From: Cinnamomum chago
Taxonomy: Eukaryota; Streptophyta; Magnoliopsida; Laurales; Lauraceae
DNA length: 64,000 bases
Assembly (NCBI GenBank): GCA_038049695.1
Contig: CP142453.1
Span: forward strand, 114,344,001 to 114,408,000
Direction of reading: 5' to 3'
Part shown: one piece after another, positions 11,392 through 25,300 of the stretch
Layout of the letters: every line of letters begins with the position of its first letter
Position numbering within the stretch: position 1 is the stretch's first letter
Translations under genes and position numbers: made by a program
The notes under the pieces: generated by a model
Database searches by the model: none
What the model was told of the DNA's origin: nothing
What the model saw: only the letters and a program-made list of their open reading frames with translations

Positions 11392-14300
11392 GTATTGAGT
11401 TCTTCCTGTGGTACTATATTATTCTGTGCTTTCATTTTTTTATATGTTTTCTGAATTAAAACAATTGATTGCCTTGGGAATATCTATCCACAGGAATATT
11501 TCCTACATAACTGTGATGGAACTTGTTAATTTTCTGTATGTTTAAGTGACTTGGTAAAATGGAGAGTAGCAACCTCTGTATATTCCTTGAAAGGGGATGG
11601 ACAGAAGAGTTTGGTCACGGTCAGTATCTGTTGTGTTCAAGGTGGAATCATGCTACTAGGACATGAGTTTTAACGTAGGTCCATTTGGACACTGCATGGG
11701 CCCTGGCCCATTGTTAATCACACCTTGGCCCGGACCCACTTACTACATTATTATTCTCCACAAGTGGTCATACATTCAATCATGTACAATTATATATTTC
11801 CTTGTTAGGATATTTGATTACAGTCATTAACTGTAATTGCCGTGTCAAAGGGATTGTAAATTGATAGCACTTACTGTATATAGAAATAGAATACTCTATA
11901 TAAGAAGATGAAATCTCACATTGAGATCATGAATAGTATTCACAGAAATCTTGTGTTCAGCAATTTCCATGGAAATGACAATGAGGTGTGCTTTGGCGAA
12001 TCTTTGGTCAATTTGTGCTCCTTTGAAGACTGGTTGCCTTTAGCTGGATGGCTTTGCTGCCAAATGGCAATGTAGTATGGAATGCTATATTTTCCAGGTT
12101 TGTTGTTATGTGGTGGGTGCCAGGAAACATTGCGAGTCACTTTGAAGCATGTCTACAATAAGGTTGCACTAGCCCAATAACCCGTGCTCAACATGGTATC
12201 TCCACTATAAAATAAATAATCATATATAAAATCAGTTACCTCTTTCCATAGGGCAAGTTGTATAAAACAGAAATAGAGAAATTGGAGCAGAAAGGGAATA
12301 GTTGCATAAAGGAACAACTGAAACATGAGTGGTTTGATTAAAAAAATGAGTGGGTAGAAGCATAACTGTGGGTCAAAATTAAAATTGCCTGTCAAATTAA
12401 ATCCAAAAGCCTTTAGCTTAATATAGTATAATAGCCCAATAACCCGTGCTCAGTACGGTATCTCCATTGTAAAATGAATAATCATATATTAAAAACAGTT
12501 ACCTCTTTCCATAGGGCAAGTTGTATCAAACAGAAATAAAGAAATTGGTGCAGAAAGGGAATAGTTGCACAAAGGAACAACTGAAATATGAGTGGTTTGA
12601 TGAAAAAAATGAGTGGATAGAAGCATAACTGTGGGTCAAAATTAAAACTGCCAGTCAAATTAAATCCAAAAGCCTTTAGCTTAATATAGTATAATTGAAC
12701 GAATGTAGCAGATGTTTTAACAAAAATCGTTGAAATTGTTGGGGTTAGTTAAGTTTGTTTTATTTCATGTGCCCTTTGGGTGCTTATTTGGAGTGAGCTG
12801 ATCGAGGATTGCCTTGTTTGATGAGGCCCAGTAGGACCCCAATGGTGATTTGGCTCAATCCAAGTTTATGGGTTTGAGTGTTAGGCTGAAGCAATGGAAG
12901 GCTGTTAAACTCCTAGCCTAGGAGGCCTTTAGAATGAAGCCCATCAAGCCAGATTTAGCCATATGAGGGTTTGCTTGGCCCATAGGACCTAGTTAGTCTC
13001 ATGCTAGCCTCATCTGAGCCAAGTGGGCCCACACCAACCCTTTCATATCCATCCTAGCCATGCTGGGCCCATTTGGGTCCCTACACAGCTAGGCAAGGCC
13101 TAGTCATGCATAGCGTGACTTTCCAACCCAAGTTGTGCCCAATTGTCCATGTGTGTGGTCATGTGCAGCTAGGGCATGAGTTCTAATACTTTCGAAAGAT
13201 TTTCTCTCTTAAATCTTATTTTATTTGTTATTTCTTAGAGTTTATATTGTTTTTATTTTTATTTTTATTGGAAGTTGAGATTGAGAAATGGTAATGATTA
13301 ATTCTAGGTTTCTTTGTTTTGGAACTCGTATAATATTGGATGAGAAGCCACATGATCATTATTTTTGGTTTTCTGAGATTTACTCTCTTTTTTACTCTTG
13401 GCCCAAGAAGAGTTTGAACTTGAAGTTAGGGAAGAAGTCTCTCAAATGGGATTGTGGTATCATGTTCTTGGCTAGTGTAAGTTCTAGGCTTGTTTCATTA
13501 TTTCCTTGAATCTTGTTTGTTGATATTAGGATTAAGCCTCTTAAGGATTTCTGATCTTGATGAGCTCCCTTTGTATTGTCGTTCCATGGTAGTTTATGTG
13601 GGCCAGACCCATGATCCATGGTTGACCTAGCCCAGTGGGCCTAGCCCATAAGCCCAAAGGGTATAGCCAAATTACTGTGGAAGTTAAGTCAATTAAGAAT
13701 CTTTAATTAGGAGTTTTATATGATTTTGAATTGTTTAGCAATTTCTAATTTTCAGAGAAAATTTAGGTGAGTAGGAAGTGTAGTTGGAAAAATTTGCATT
13801 CCCCTCTTGGGAGCATGGTTCAAAATGACACATAGCGGCCACATTATCGGCCGTAGCAGTTAAGGCCCCTGCACTATTTTGAAAGTAGCGGCGTTACGGT
13901 CTAAAACATAGTAGAGCCAAGTAATTTTAATCTATAACACATTTTTTTCCATTTCTTCTCCCCAATAGCCTTTCCTAAAGTTGTCGCTACTCTTATATGG
14001 TTCGAAATCACTAAAAAATCAAATGATTGGCTGCTACACAATATTCATTTTTTTACCATTTAAAAAAATTCTTGCTGCTATGCCACTATGTATTGCCGCA
14101 ATTGCTATGTATCGCCCGCTACGTAGCGTTTTGGCTATTGGCCACTATGCCAGGCGCACCCGCTATTTTGATCTTTGGTTGGGAGGATTAGCTTTCATTA
14201 TTTAGTAAATCATTGATTAGTTTGCCTTATAGGGTTGTGAGTGTTTTTTCTGGTTTAAGAATGCTCTTGTATTGAATTCCTTGGAATTGGGCCAAAACCC

Positions 14301-16277
14301 TCATGGAATTGGTCCGGCTGCATCAAGCAAGAAGCAACTGGTAATAACAAGGTCTAGTTCTGAACCCGAGTATTAAGCCATGGAACAGGGGACATGTGAA
14401 CTACTGTGCCTGAGGATTTTACTATATGAGTTAGGATTTAGACATAATGGTCCCATGGAATTACATTGTGACAGTAATTCAGCACAACATATAGCAAACA
14501 ATCTTCCATGAGCATATAAAACATGTTGAAGTCGATCGTCATTTTATCAGTGAGAAGGTCGACAATAAAGATAACAAGCTAGAGTATGCACTTACAGATG
14601 ACCAATACCAAGTAGTGAGGAAGAGATGGTCGTTAAATGCATTATCCAAGCTAGGTAGATATCAATTCGCCAACTTAAAGGGGAGTGTTAAAGAATCATT
14701 ATGGACTTATTTGTAACTCATGGGAACATATGTACTGTTTTGTAAATCCAACCTTGAGAAACACCTCTATATATTTCTTTTTATCTAATTCAATCTCCTT
14801 TCTTTTATTTTCTCTGTATTCCTTCGATTAGGTTTTTGACCGTTGTGCATAGAACCCAGGAAATTCTTGACTCCAAAAGTATAACCGGCGCAAGATTGAT
14901 GACTTACAGTCCAGTATTAATGGACTGTTTGGATCATTATAGGTCTAATTTGGATCCCCAACAATTTTAGCACTTCTGCAATTCCCAATTTGAGCCATCT
15001 TGACCTTCCAACTTATAATTTGGGCCTTTTCTCTTAATATATCAGAAGTACTTATGATTGATCAAATGGATCCATATAATTGAGGGCCTGACCAGTCACA
15101 TGATCTCAAATACAGGCCATGTGCTCCTGCATCAGTATCATAGCCTCATTTTTTTTTTTTTTTGCCTAGATCTTTCAAGTGCTTTCTTGACGTCAAACAT
15201 GTGTTGTTGAGGTAGAGGCCAATGAGATGGGTGAGATGAAAAGGTGACAAATCAAGTGGAAGAAAGATTTAAAATCATCGAGAGGCAATCACATACCATC
15301 GCTTACCAACTTCTTTGTAGTGAGATACGAGTTTTTGATCCATGGTTGAATACAATTTTTTTCCTTTTTTATTTAAACAAAATAGTGAATTTCCCATGAT
15401 ACACGAGCAATTCACGATTAATTTCGGTTCAACCTATCGAGTGCACCCAATTTTTGTGTGGATGGGGCAATATTTTACCCAGGAGAGATGTCATCTCTAA
15501 TAAAAACACGAAAATAACTAAGTTAGTACATGTTGTATGTGGACCCTTGTTAAGTGGATATTCCACCACGGCACCCCCCCCCTATTCCTCTATTCCTTCT
15601 TTTCCCTCCCTCTCCCCACCTCCTCCTCCCTCTCTCAATAACCCCCCCGCCCCTCTATTCCTCTATTCCTTCTTTTCCCTCCCTCTCCCCACCTCCTCCT
15701 CCCTCTCTCAATACATTAGGCCAAGCGACTTATTTATCTAGGGAAACTACTAAAATTGAGTGTGCTAATGAAGGTTACAGATTTGGTCAAGAGGAAAATA
15801 TATAATATCTCATAGTTGCTCGTGATTATTTTGGCTGATTACTGATTTGCTTTGATCCAGGAGGAAGCCCAATCAGCCACCTTTTTGGTCGTGGTCAAGT
15901 TAGCCATACTTAGTTCATCAATTTATCCATCCTTACATGTGAGCCAAGCTTCATTTTGACCTATCTATATGCAATTGCATGTGGGTAAGCTGGAGCTCGG
16001 ATAAAGCCCAAGTTGCCTAGGTCAAGCGCAAGCAGAAGCTCGAGTGATATATTTTTTAAAGGGTAAATTTGTATGATAATAGGCCCAGCCCACTTGTACA
16101 TATGAGATCTAGTCAGAACGTGTACAGCAAGATTAAACCGTGTATGCTAGGATGTCTTACCATATTTAGAGATTTAATTAGGTTTTGTTTCGATGATTTG
16201 TAGCCCAAACTTAGGCAATGTAAAGTCTATATAAAGAAGAGAAATCCAAGAAGACAGCAAGTCGAATTGGAGTATTT

Positions 16278-16322
<45 letters not shown>

Positions 16323-19300
16323 CTAGTATTCTTTTGAATATGCCTCTGAATGTCAATATTATCATTGTTCTGAAAATCAAAATTGTATTGCAAATCGTTC
16401 ACAAGGTGGAATCGAACGGAATTGTAAATCGTATCGCGAATCATAGGTTTTTTTAATATGTTGTGTAAAAAGGGTTTAAGATTTAAAAATAAAAAAAGAA
16501 GAAAAAAAACAGCTATTCATAATCATATATTTTTCATCCATAGCAGCACCAATACGATGCACATATGACCTTGGTACAATCATATGTAGAACTTTTTTGA
16601 TGTATATTAATATATCATGAATGATATGAGTGAGTAGTTTAAGAGGTCTAAGATATCAATGTTATTAGGAAAATAAACGAGTTGTACGCAATTGTGATGT
16701 GTCTCCTAAAGTTAAAGTAGTTCATGAAGTACAAAGATAAAAAAGAAAAAAAACCCAAAAATAATAGAATGTAGAACCAAACTAAAGTCACAGTCGAACG
16801 CGTAGACATATGCCTATTCCTTATTCAATCCTCTGCTATAATCTCACAAATTCTTAAAAGGTTTCATTAATCACTAGATGACCTCTTTAAAGTATAATTA
16901 CTAAAAAATAAAAAAGAAAGTAAAAATAATAATAATATTGGCCATTTGAGACAGATCTTTTTCCTTGGCATTTGGTTGAATTGTAGGATTTTAAGTAACA
17001 ACAATCTATATTATAAAGTAAAACACTGGAAATGTATGTTGTATTTATATTATATATACAAATTAAACCTACATACAAAGATATTTAGAGCGAGCAAGAG
17101 AGTCCTTTTGAATAATGTCCTGGTCTGTGAAACCCACCTAGAAAGCGTGGCATTCTTTTATTTTTATTTTATTTATTTATTTATTTATTTATTTATTTTT
17201 GTGTGTGTGGTGGTGGTGGTTGGTCTCCCCATGGCCTATTTTTATGCAAAAAATGGTGTCCATCTTCCAGATAAAGTTGGACAGGTGCTAGATCAATCCA
17301 AGGACCTTTTAAACTTGGATGTGTGCCAAATTTAGGTGAGTACTAATTCAAGAGGGTTAGGGTGTAGTGAGTGTGAGAGGCTTGGATATATCATAGAGTG
17401 GGCATGTGGGTCCTGCAGGCCTTGCCATGCCTGGGGATGACCTCTCCATACCTGAAAATTATGCATGTGTGTTTGTGTGCATGCGTGCTTGTGGCATACT
17501 CGAGGGCCAAGGCCAAAGCCCCAAAGGACCCAGTCCAGATTGGCTTTAAGAGTAGCACCCTTTGTCTGATATGGTAATGGTTTAAATGGCCATTTCCAAA
17601 CAGCTTATATCATCTTTTTTTATAATTGTTGCATCTTGTAAGCTTTACTATGAACCATGCAAGGTGAATTTTTCCAATTTAAAATTGAACGAAGAAGTCC
17701 AAAAACCTTTTCCAAAAAAATAAAGCCAGAAAAGAAAAAGGGATAGTCAAAGAAAGAGAATCCAGCAACACCGTCTTCAATCTGGAATCATAAAGTTTCC
17801 AGTTGGTAGCTTCCCATTTAGTGGATTCCATGCAAATTAGGATTTTACCAATTTGTGTATTATGTTATACAACTACCATTTATGACCAGATACTTAAGTA
17901 TTGGTGATGTGCATGTATTGTATGTCTTGACCCAAAAACCAAGTTCCTCGAATTTCGCGTCGCGAGATCAAACAAATGTGAGATAGGTCAAATGATCCTA
18001 GCGGAATTTTTTCCATGCATCGTCAATCGATAACGGATCAAGTCTAATCTTTCTTGTTTTAAAATTAAATAATCAAATCCAGTGAAATAGATCACACTAA
18101 TTAAAATCCTTATTACATCACCATTAACTATAAAATTGAAAAAACTAGAATAAAGTCTATCTCTCTAAAATGTTAATTAAATACTCAGATGAGACCCATG
18201 TAACTCCACTCTTTTTCATCTTGAGGTTCCTCTTGCGGTCTCTAAAATGTTAATTAAATACTCAGATGAGACTCATGTAACTCCACTCTTTTTCTTCTTG
18301 AGGTTCCTCTTGCGGTGTTCATGGTCTATGAAATCATGATTTACCTCGTCATCTGTAAAAAATGTTCCTGTATTGGGATGAGTGACGTGCTCAGTAAGTA
18401 AAACAAGCTGTGCCAATGAGCGTACAATCTTGCAATAAGGTTAAGGCATCAAATATAGAATTATGAAAGACAATAAGTAGAATGTGATATCACAAGAATA
18501 AGATGAACAATGCCAAGATAGGATTCTTGACTGACATCAAGGTCTAAACAAGATCAACATAAGTTCAGCACTTCAAAACGAATTAATAAAAACAGTTTAA
18601 GAATATGGCACACCAACACAGCCACATCTAGGGCATAATATCTCCACTAGAAAGGCCGCAGCTAGTGAATTATAACCTCACTAGAATGGGTCACACCTGG
18701 TGAATTATAACCCCACTAGAAAGTGCCAAGTAAAATCTAGTACTGGTGGCACTGTCGCACCTAATTGTGCTAAGTAACCAAATCAAATCCCACAAAAATG
18801 AATATCGAGTTCTAACTGCAGTTCTAGAATATACGACACATGTGTAGCTTCTCCATGTCCAAAAGCCTCCATCAGTCTAGTTGTTCCCACTGCGTTTAGC
18901 TTTACTATATGACGGTGCAAACACATCAAGAGTCAAAAGGAAACAAATCTCAAGTCATAAACATGTCATCATAGCACATATGGATACTCAAATTTGGTAC
19001 CAATTAAAACCCCATCAAGACTTCTCAAAACCAAGCCGTACTTGGACAGAATCCCAGACCAATGTCATTGAGTAATCCTTCCATGTCTCCAAGTAAAACA
19101 GATCACAGATGATTTGAGTTATGATTTTTTCAAGCTTCCAGTGGGATTTTGACTACGGACAACCTTCGCCGGCGTAAGAAGATCCTTGTTAACACTTGTC
19201 CCACGTGCTTAGCGGACAAGGAAACAGTTGATTATCTCTTATTGAATTGTAAAATGGCGCAAGGCTTTGGTCTGGAGTTTTGAGTTGGTTTGATTGCAGT

Positions 19301-22300
19301 TGGGCTCATCTTAGGTCTATCTTCAGCTTGTTTGAGGCGTGGCGCTAGCAGGTTGGGTCCGATAAAGGGTAGGTAATGTGTTGGACTGCCTTTCCAGCAA
19401 TTTTATGGATCATTTGTAAGGAGTGGAATTCACAATGTTTTGAGGATTCCATCTCTTCTGCTGAAGATCTTGCTTACAGGCTCAAGTTCACCATTGCCTC
19501 GTGGACGTCGATCCTTACTCAATTCCAAGGGATCCTTATTGACCTGATTTTGAGGAATTGGAAGGAGGTGGCCCTCCCTTTTAAGGGTTAATGGTTGTTT
19601 GCGGGCTGTTTTACCCCCCTCCTCATGTTGTTTCTTTTCTAGGAAGGTCATGTTTCTGAGTGTGTCGCTTTTGCCGGTTTTTGCTTCTTCTTATGTTTGT
19701 GGATTTTAAGTATAGCTCTCTTGTACTGTGAAGGCTTTTCAATGAATTGTTAATATTTAAAATAAATAAAAAATAAAAAATTCAAGCTTCCAACAAATTT
19801 AGGAGAAATAAAGAAAAAATACAGAATTTTTTAATTGAGACGCTGACCTATTTTTCATATTTTTTGTATGACTCGGATGCAAAATTTGAACCGGAGTTAT
19901 AAGACATATGATAAAGGTTCTGACAAAAAATTAGAATTTTTAAACATTGTTTGATATCCAAGAAAATTCAACGAACACAAAAGACAAATCTGGAAATTTC
20001 AGAAAAATACAGAAGATGACTTGCATAGATTGGGCATAACTTTTTGATACAAATTATTTTCAGGCGATTCTAGCTGCGTTGGAAAGATAATTATGCAACA
20101 TATTTTTGAGAATTTTCCAGAATTTTTTCGACCCTAGAGGTAGGTGCTTTTGGATAATTAAATTCAGGTAAAAAATCCTGATTTTCTACAGCAGGGCAGT
20201 TTTGAGTTTGGACCCGTCCATGTTTTGTGCTATAGCTGTTTCGTCCGATATTGGATCAAGGTGATTCAATTTTGCACTGGATAGCTTACTTGAGTATGCA
20301 CGATTTGAGTGCTGTGGGCATTCTAATTCAACTGTTTGCCCGGTGAACGACTGACGCAAACATGGCTGATCCATACAGAAAATTAAGAACTCGCATGAAC
20401 ATTTCGCTAGAGCATGCAATGTATCATTCCAACTCACATGAAACCAAATCCAATAAAAGATCTGGATATTACACAACTTGAACAATGTATCTAGATTCTA
20501 GAGTGGAATCATCAGAAGAAATCAATAAAACATGCGGTAACAAAGTTCGTTATGAAAACCCCAATTCGATTGACATGAAGAAATGAGAAACATGGGTTTT
20601 TCATGAAAAAAAAAGATCCATAAGCCCCTAAAATCAAGGATTAAAGGCTCTAAGTCATTCAAAACTTGTTAACTACATTGAGGAATCACAAAAGTAGGAT
20701 AGATCCAAAGGAAACACTTCAATTTTATGCATCATCATCATCTTCATCAAAGCCTTGTCCCAACTATGTTGGGGTCCGGCTAACTTTAGTTTCATGCATC
20801 AAACCCCCAAATTCAAACCATATTCACGGAATACATGGATCACCCAACCCTATTCACTTTCTACATGATGGATCATAATCAAAACTATGGAATCAAAGGA
20901 AGAGTCATGCAAACATTGAAAGAATGAATTGTTTACTTGTTTTGGTGATTTCTAGTTGAATCTTAAGTTGAATTTGTGCAAAACTTTCCAAGTGAAGCTC
21001 CTACTTGGACGTCCCTTTTTCTTTCTCCCTCACTCTCTTTTCTCTGTGTGTTGATTGCCGGGTGAAGCCCTATTGGACGTTCAAGTGTGTGTGGCTTTGG
21101 TGTTCACTTTCCTTATGGAACTAGGTCTCTTGATCTAAAGTGGAAACCACTTTCTAATTTGAGTTCTAGTACAATTAGCCCTTTCCAACTTGGTTTGATG
21201 GTTTCCTTAAGCTATTAGACCTCCAACATAAATTACCAATGAGGCTAACCTGGGCCCCTAATGGGCGTGCAACACTAGTGGATCCCATATGGCCAGAATA
21301 CCTTGATATAATATGCTTAAATATTAGATTTTGGCCAGAATACCAATCATCGCACCTAATATGAGTTTAGTTATTAATTAATCGTGGTTAATGAACATCA
21401 TTAAGGGTCTCATTGTGGACCGTACCATCCACACAATTATTTTAATTAATTTATATTTATTTCTATTTTATTTGGTTTAATTACCAATGGAACCCAATTA
21501 TTCCAAAATATTCTATATTGCAAGATTGATAAATTGAATTATTCTTTTACATTTGGAACATTATTTACCATGATAATTTAACTATACTAATCCTCTAATA
21601 CAATTAATCAAGCTTAAACAGTAATATGAGTTATTTATATTACACTAGCAATGATTATCATAATACAACAACTGGCGTAATAACTCGTGCTAAGCACGGC
21701 CATGGCCTATGTGGTTAGGGTTCCCTGCTCCATCTTCTTACTGTTTAGATTTTTTTGATAAATAATTACATGTAGGTATTGTGTGGTGTGCTGGTTAGGT
21801 TAGTTTTTATTTAAAAGGCTAGATATTGTGGGTTCAAATCTCTCAACCTTTATATTATTTTAGCCTTTTTACCAAGGCTCAATAAAAAAATTTCAATATT
21901 GAAAGGAGTTTGGTCAAAATTGAATCGAAAGCCCTCTTCTTTAATATATTATAATAGCTATATTATTGCATTTAACAACTACAATAATTTTTATCAAAAA
22001 CAATTTAATGGTAATTCAACAGAAATATTAAGAAAACAATTTATCTGAGATTGGGTCCCTATATTGTATGATAATTTGATGAACACAAAACCTTGAAAGC
22101 AATGGTTTTGAATACAATACTGAGAATGTATTGTCGTGTCTTTCATTGGAGAGCATTCATCACTATATAAAGGTTTTACATGCCTCAATCAAGGCTTAAA
22201 GTTTAGGAAACTAGCTAATTACATCAATTGCTATTCTAAGTTAGGAAACTAGCTAATCAATAAAATATATACAGCAGTATACCCATTGACCCAATCAATC

Positions 22301-25300
22301 CCACGCGAGATATATGTGACAACAGTGAATCTTCTCATGGGCCGTGGGCTTGATTAACACCCCCCCTCAAATTGATGCGGGAGAATCAACAAACATCAAT
22401 TTGCCAACCAAGAACTGATGGCGTGGTCGTGGAAGACTTTTAGAGATGATATGTCCCGACTTTTTACAGTAACTGCGGACTTTCTGTTTGCATTGAGATG
22501 CAAGATGCCCAATTTTTTGACAACTGTAGCATTGTGTTTTGCTCAAGTCTCGAGGCGGAGGCTGAGAAGCCTTATTAGCCGAGAACGCGACTGAATAGGT
22601 CTTAGTCTTTTGTTGAGCTATATGAGCTGATGTCGCAATGCGCTGTTCTTCGCATAGGAGTTCATTCAAGCATACATTCAAAGAAGGTAATGGGGTCCAA
22701 TTCATCAGAGCAGATTGGCCACTTTCATATTCGGTGTGTAGTTTCATCAAAAACCGATCCCTTTGACTAGAGGCCTAAAGATCTTGAATAATTGTCAAAA
22801 CATCGTCAGCCACATCTGCATATTTAATACTATTGTATTCCGACTATAGCGTACGGAATCCTGAATAGTAGTTTTGGATCGACAAGGTCCCTTGTGCATA
22901 TTCAGCAATCGCACATTCAAGATGAAATTGACGTGCTGAGTTATCTTGATGATACACTATATTCAGATACCCCTACATGGCTTTAGAGGTTGGGTAAGGT
23001 TTGAGATTCATTATTAGGTGGGGCTCGACCGATCCCAGTAACCATGATTTGATTTTTGCATCTTTAGTATGCCAAGAGGATATCTTCTTCTCATCTTCTG
23101 TAGGTTTAGGGTCAGCTCCAGAAATATAGCCCCACAATTCCTTAGCTTCCAAGTGTATGTGGAACTGAAAAGACCAAGCAGGGTAGTTCTTTCCCGTGAA
23201 TCGGATCAAGGTAACTTCAGATTTTTCCATCCCAATCGATGTTGGCCAAAAAATACGATTGAATAGCAATAAGAACTTAGCAACAATTAAGAGAAATTGT
23301 ACGAAACCCTTTCCTATGGGTAGAAAACAATTTCCAACCAAACAGGAAGAGAAAACCAAAAAAAAAACACAAAAATTGTGTGCAACAGGCCCTGACGACC
23401 TTGACAGTGGCTCAAGATCCACTATGTGGGCCCCACGACTGGTGTTGGCCAAAGATCAGAGGACAGATCTGAGAAGTCCCTCTGTTCTGTCTTCTACTAG
23501 AACAAGAATGATCTGATTCTACTGAAATTCCAATATTCTTGACTGTCTTGATGAAAACAATATAAAGTTCTTGAAAAACTTTGAGAAGGAGTGAAATACC
23601 AACCTGGCGGTGCCAAAAAATTCTGGGAAAATCACCAAAGGACTTAGAAAAACCAGGCGACCAAAACTATATGGATCTCTGAGATGATTGTGATGATCTG
23701 GGGTGGGCCACTTTGAAGATGAGGATGCCGCAGGGTGTAGAAAGGACTGAGACAGATCCTTGATCTGTTTTCCTTGCACGAGAGAGATGAATCTACTGTG
23801 ATCTTATTGTCTTGATGCTTTGAAAGACCAAAGAACAAATTTTCCTTGAACCATGCTCTGATACCATGACAATTTGATGAACACAGAACCTTGAAAGCAA
23901 TGGTTTTGAATACAATACTGAGAATGTATTGCCGTGTCTTTCATTGGAGAGCATTCATCACTATATAAAGGTTTTACATGCCTCAATCAAGGCTTAGAGT
24001 TTAGGAAACTAGCTAATTACATCAATTGCTATTCTAAGTTAGGAAACTAGCTAATCAATAAAATATGTACAGCAGTATAACCATTGACCCAATCAATCCC
24101 ACGTGAGATATATGTGACAGCAGTGAATCTTCTCATGGGCCGTGGGCCTTGGGCCTGATTAACATTGTGCCCATTCCATACTTAAAGCTTTGAATATGAA
24201 TGCGATATTCTTGTTCTATACATGCGGTATTATAGTACATGAAGGTGAAGAGGCAATTATGAAGATTATTACTTATATTTTGTCGAAGATTCTTGCCTGG
24301 GTATGGCACTGCTATTCTAACTGTCTTTCTATTGCAGATTACTGGTGCTTGGCTTCTCTACAAATCTAATTCATCAGGAGAAGGCTTCCTTTCTGCAACA
24401 CTCAAAGATTTCACTGTTATTGATGATCGTGAAGGAACAGAGCAAAAATTTAGGCTTGCAATAGGAAGACCTGAGGGTATTGGATATGCACCGCTTCATG
24501 CAATTAACGATGGCGATGAGCATATGTTTGATTCTAATGAAAGAAATATCTCAAAAGATTACAATACAACACCATCCGTCACAATGTTAATTCTTGATGC
24601 CAAATTTTGCCAGTCATCAGCTAATGTATCTTTATGTATCCAAAAGCCACAAATGCTCGTTGCACTTGATTTTTTACTGGCAATTGTTGAGTTCTTTGTT
24701 CCGACAATTCGCAGCATGCTGTCAAATGAGGAAGATAATGATCTTTTGAATATTGATCGTGCAATCATTCTTGATCAACCAATTTATTGCCAGCCCTCGG
24801 CCGAATTCTATCTCTCACCTCTGAGTCCTCTTGTTGTTGATGATGAAAGATTTGACAATTTCATTTATGATGGGAAAGGTGGCAATTTATATTTACAGGA
24901 CTGGCAGGGAGTCAATCTCTCTAATCCTAGCCCTGAACCTATAATTTATGTGGGAAGTGGAAAGAGACTTCAATTCAAAAATGTGTTTATAAAGGTATTT
25001 TCTTATCCATAGGTTGTGATTTAACCTGTTAATTATCAGTTAAGACACTTGTTTGAAATATCTGACTTTTCTAAATTGTATCCATGTTCTAATAAAATAT
25101 TTCTTGCTGCAGAATGGAGTGTTTTTAGATTCTTGTATTTTGTTGGGAAGTAATAGTAGCTATTCAGCTTCTGAAAATGATACTGTCTTCTTAGAAGAGG
25201 GGACCAGAGGTCTTCCTCAGGTTTCTTTGGAAGATAGTGAAACGGTACCATCTTCAAATGCTGAGGTCAATAAGCCTACAGAGTTTGTCATTGAGCTGCA

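Larger units (their letters stand above)
11392..24337. other. Intron 5, 12.9 kb
   Basis: Joins DAALATLQ to ITGAWLLYKS with no missing protein. Contents listed separately include an LTR-like remnant, a Helitron dimer, a TAGCGG inverted-repeat element, a Copia 3' remnant, an L1 end, an Au-type SINE tail, a further Helitron-like copy and a gag-bearing Copia element. About 12720-13800, 14900-15540 and 17340-19120 are AT-rich with no gene I can name. Parts of 17900-18830 and 19793-21230 have the texture of a long LTR (short repeats, CT-rich segments) but I could not define ends. Confidence 0.85.

Noticed and set aside
10743-11435. 230-codon minus-strand ORF
   Set aside because: It overlaps exons 4 and 5 of the VPS13 gene on the opposite strand and has no family features; it is a shadow frame.
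15454-15805. Two overlapping open frames rich in Pro and Ser
   Set aside because: They come from a duplicated C/T-rich tract; the frames are compositional.
20666-20878. 70-codon ORF with a Ser run
   Set aside because: The Ser run is the repeat tail of an Au-type SINE read on the opposite strand.
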